Shown: positions 14,495 through 15,966 of the stretch, piece by piece
Position numbering within the stretch: the stretch's first letter is position 1
Layout: every line of letters begins with the position of its first letter
Assembly: GCA_014729935.1 (NCBI GenBank)
Contig: WJJB01000417.1
Span: 1 to 15,966, forward strand
Length of the DNA: 15,966 nucleotides
Reading direction: 5' to 3'
Source: Candidatus Bathyarchaeota archaeon
Lineage (GTDB): Archaea; Asgardarchaeota; Lokiarchaeia; Sigyniarchaeales; Sigyniarchaeaceae
Notes under the pieces: model-generated
Database searches by the model: none
Told to the model about the DNA's origin: nothing
The model's input: only the letters and a program-made list of their open reading frames with translations
Position numbers and translations under genes: made by a program

Positions 14495-15966
14495 CTGCTT
14501 CCTTCTTTTCCTTGATTATCTGCGCATCCAACTTTCGCCTAACGATGATGAGCTCGTTTGCTTCAGCTAGAGCCTTATCAGTGTTCTCGAACTTGAACTT
14601 ATTTTTCCACGGGGACCGCTTGTGGACAGCCTTCGAGATGCGATACATGAGCATGGTAATTCCCTTCGAAGGCCCGCTAATTAGCGCCGCTTTCCGGAAG
14701 TCTTCAAGCGTATCATCATCCCATCCACCGAATAACGCGTAGAGGGGAGCAAAAATACCAGCGGGGAATAGCAGTAGCGAGAGCAATATGATGATAACCC
14801 CGGGAAGCAGCGCGAGGTATTCCCCGATGCCGGTACCCGCGAAGAGGACCAATGCACCTTCGTACAAGGGCGGGTAGATCACGTATATCAGGATAAGAAG
14901 GAACCCGCAAAATATTGCCGTGGAAATCACGGTCGCCACCACTCCCTGGCCGAGCCAATCGCGTATTTTACCTTTAATGGGAATGATTCGCTTATCAATA
15001 TAAACCCATCCAATGATGAGAAATACCACGCGGGGGGGTATGGGCGCGATGATGAATGTATAGATATTCACGGGGAATGCTACCACCAAGAGCACCAGCA
15101 CGCCAAAATTTATGAGGGATTCCAAGATTGCAAATCCCTGCCGTTCCAAGATATGGCTACCTTTCATAGCTTGAAACTCGATCTGGCCATCGCGCTGCTT
15201 TTCTCCAAGTTTCTTGCCCACCTTCGGTATGATGGAAAATGGCATGGAATTAAATGCTGCCAACAACGGATCGATGGTCAAGGGGGCGATGAGCGGTAAC
15301 GCCAATATCCAATCTGAACCAAGAATGCTGATGGCACTGTGAAGCAATGGTGGCAGCGCAATCACTATTTGTGGCAAGAAGAAGAAACTAATAAACATCT
15401 GCCACTTGAGAGCGTTTTTCATGTAATGGTAGCACAGGTATAGCTTCTCGTTATTATATGCTTCCGAAACGCTAATGCCCGTCCATGATGCCATGGGTCC
15501 AGCGATATTTGCCAAGTTGGCTATCCCCTTGGCTAAGCCCAGCAGTCCTATCCAGGTCGAGTAGGATGGCAGCAAGAAAATCATGATGTTCAACCTGAAA
15601 AACTCGAACGCCAATCCGAAGAGTGGACCGATGAGTGTTTTCATGCCAAATGCGAAGCTTTCCTTGACGACACCTTTCACGAACGTGGGACGGAACGCGT
15701 CTCTTGCCCGGAAGCCTGTTGCCTTCATCGCGTCAGAGAAAAACTTGGCACCAAGTAGCAAGGATAAAAAGTCGTCGAGATATTGTCCCAAGATGTATCC
15801 AATGGAAGCACCCATCACGAATCCAATACTCGGGTAATTATCGAGCCAGAAACCCAACAAGAGCGTGAATGCCACCGTGGTAAGGTTTTGCAAGAAGGTG
15901 TCTTGCAAGAAACTGATGAGTTGTATCTTGCCGAATTGCTGGAAGGATTTCAAGACGTTGGTAAAC
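14484..15966 (-). CDS. MOP-superfamily flippase-like membrane protein, C-terminal part (5' end outside window)
   Basis: Seen: the frame is open to the right edge, reading FTNV before the TTG at 15953, so the true start lies outside. About 490 residues hold some nine or ten hydrophobic segments, roughly 24-38, 42-65, 104-128, 130-152, 187-204, 214-232, 273-302, 304-320, 338-360 and 363-405 counted from 15953, then a soluble, charged tail of about 80 residues (410-489, acidic WDDDTLEDF then very basic). The spacing of helices and short loops and the lack of catalytic motifs resemble polysaccharide or lipid-linked oligosaccharide exporters (MOP: PST/MVF type). The repeated amphipathic segment ending in Lys-rich turns (IPKVGKKLGEKQ) supports this. 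The substrate is unknown; glycan or lipid-carrier export is the family role. The long tail is unusual. Other polytopic transporters cannot be excluded. Confidence 0.65.
   Translation of the reverse strand, partial: FTNVLKSFQQFGKIQLISFLQDTFLQNLTTVAFTLLLGFWLDNYPSIGFVMGASIGYILGQYLDDFLSLLLGAKFFSDAMKATGFRARDAFRPTFVKGVVKESFAFGMKTLIGPLFGLAFEFFRLNIMIFLLPSYSTWIGLLGLAKGIANLANIAGPMASWTGISVSEAYNNEKLYLCYHYMKNALKWQMFISFFFLPQIVIALPPLLHSAISILGSDWILALPLIAPLTIDPLLAAFNSMPFSIIPKVGKKLGEKQRDGQIEFQAMKGSHILERQGFAILESLINFGVLVLLVVAFPVNIYTFIIAPIPPRVVFLIIGWVYIDKRIIPIKGKIRDWLGQGVVATVISTAIFCGFLLILIYVIYPPLYEGALVLFAGTGIGEYLALLPGVIIILLSLLLFPAGIFAPLYALFGGWDDDTLEDFRKAALISGPSKGITMLMYRISKAVHKRSPWKNKFKFENTDKALAEANELIIVRRKLDAQIIKEKKEAGEM

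Noticed and set aside
1..15966. tRNA genes, CRISPR arrays or insertion sequences
   Set aside because: Gaps are short and hold no cloverleaf-like sequence, no regular repeats and no transposase frame.

Overview
The window looks like a piece of an archaeal chromosome, most probably from the Asgard (Promethearchaeota) lineage. The reasons are archaeal-style TATA elements upstream of genes, an archaeal-type dihydropteroate-synthase-like protein, a CofE-family glutamate ligase, an ADP-forming acyl-CoA synthetase relative, an AbrB-ACT regulator, and a CPxC/RGYQ zinc protein of a type I associate with Asgard genomes. This is inference from protein style; there is no rRNA or other decisive marker. 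Genes are densely packed, no mobile element, tRNA or CRISPR array is visible, and no gap exceeds about 170 bases.

Layout. (1) Left part, + strand, 1-6456: the C-terminal two thirds of a Rad50-type ATPase running in from the left edge; an unrecognised 294-aa zinc-finger protein; a 703-aa protein joining a WD40-type propeller, a coiled coil, a winged-helix-like segment and a region resembling the C-terminal domain of archaeal DnaG; and a polytopic membrane protein ending in a zinc ribbon. The last three are closely spaced and probably co-transcribed. (2) Middle part, - strand, 11495 down to 6463: a tight cluster encoding an ADP-forming acyl-CoA synthetase alpha-like protein that appears to lack its phosphohistidine, a FolP-like protein, a CofE-like ligase, a COG1032-type radical SAM enzyme with an expanded cluster motif, a small rhomboid protease, and then, after a 73-base gap, an AbrB-ACT regulator. 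Overlaps and short gaps suggest coupled translation of the first five. (3) Right part: an aldehyde dehydrogenase transcribed divergently from the cluster, followed by a hairpin-type terminator; a small helical protein; an uncharacterised aldo/keto-reductase-like TIM barrel; and, converging on it, the C-terminal part of a MOP-type flippase that runs off the right edge.

How the genes may work together. FolP-like and CofE-like enzymes side by side suggest pterin/folate-type cofactor assembly and glutamylation; the radical SAM enzyme could modify the same product. The acyl-CoA synthetase relative may have become a non-catalytic CoA-binding protein, and the aldehyde dehydrogenase shares its control region. 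The most promising undescribed elements are the WD40/DnaG-like fusion and the FolP/CofE-like/radical SAM cluster headed by the apparent pseudo-synthetase. All family calls come from motif recognition by eye; no searches were run.
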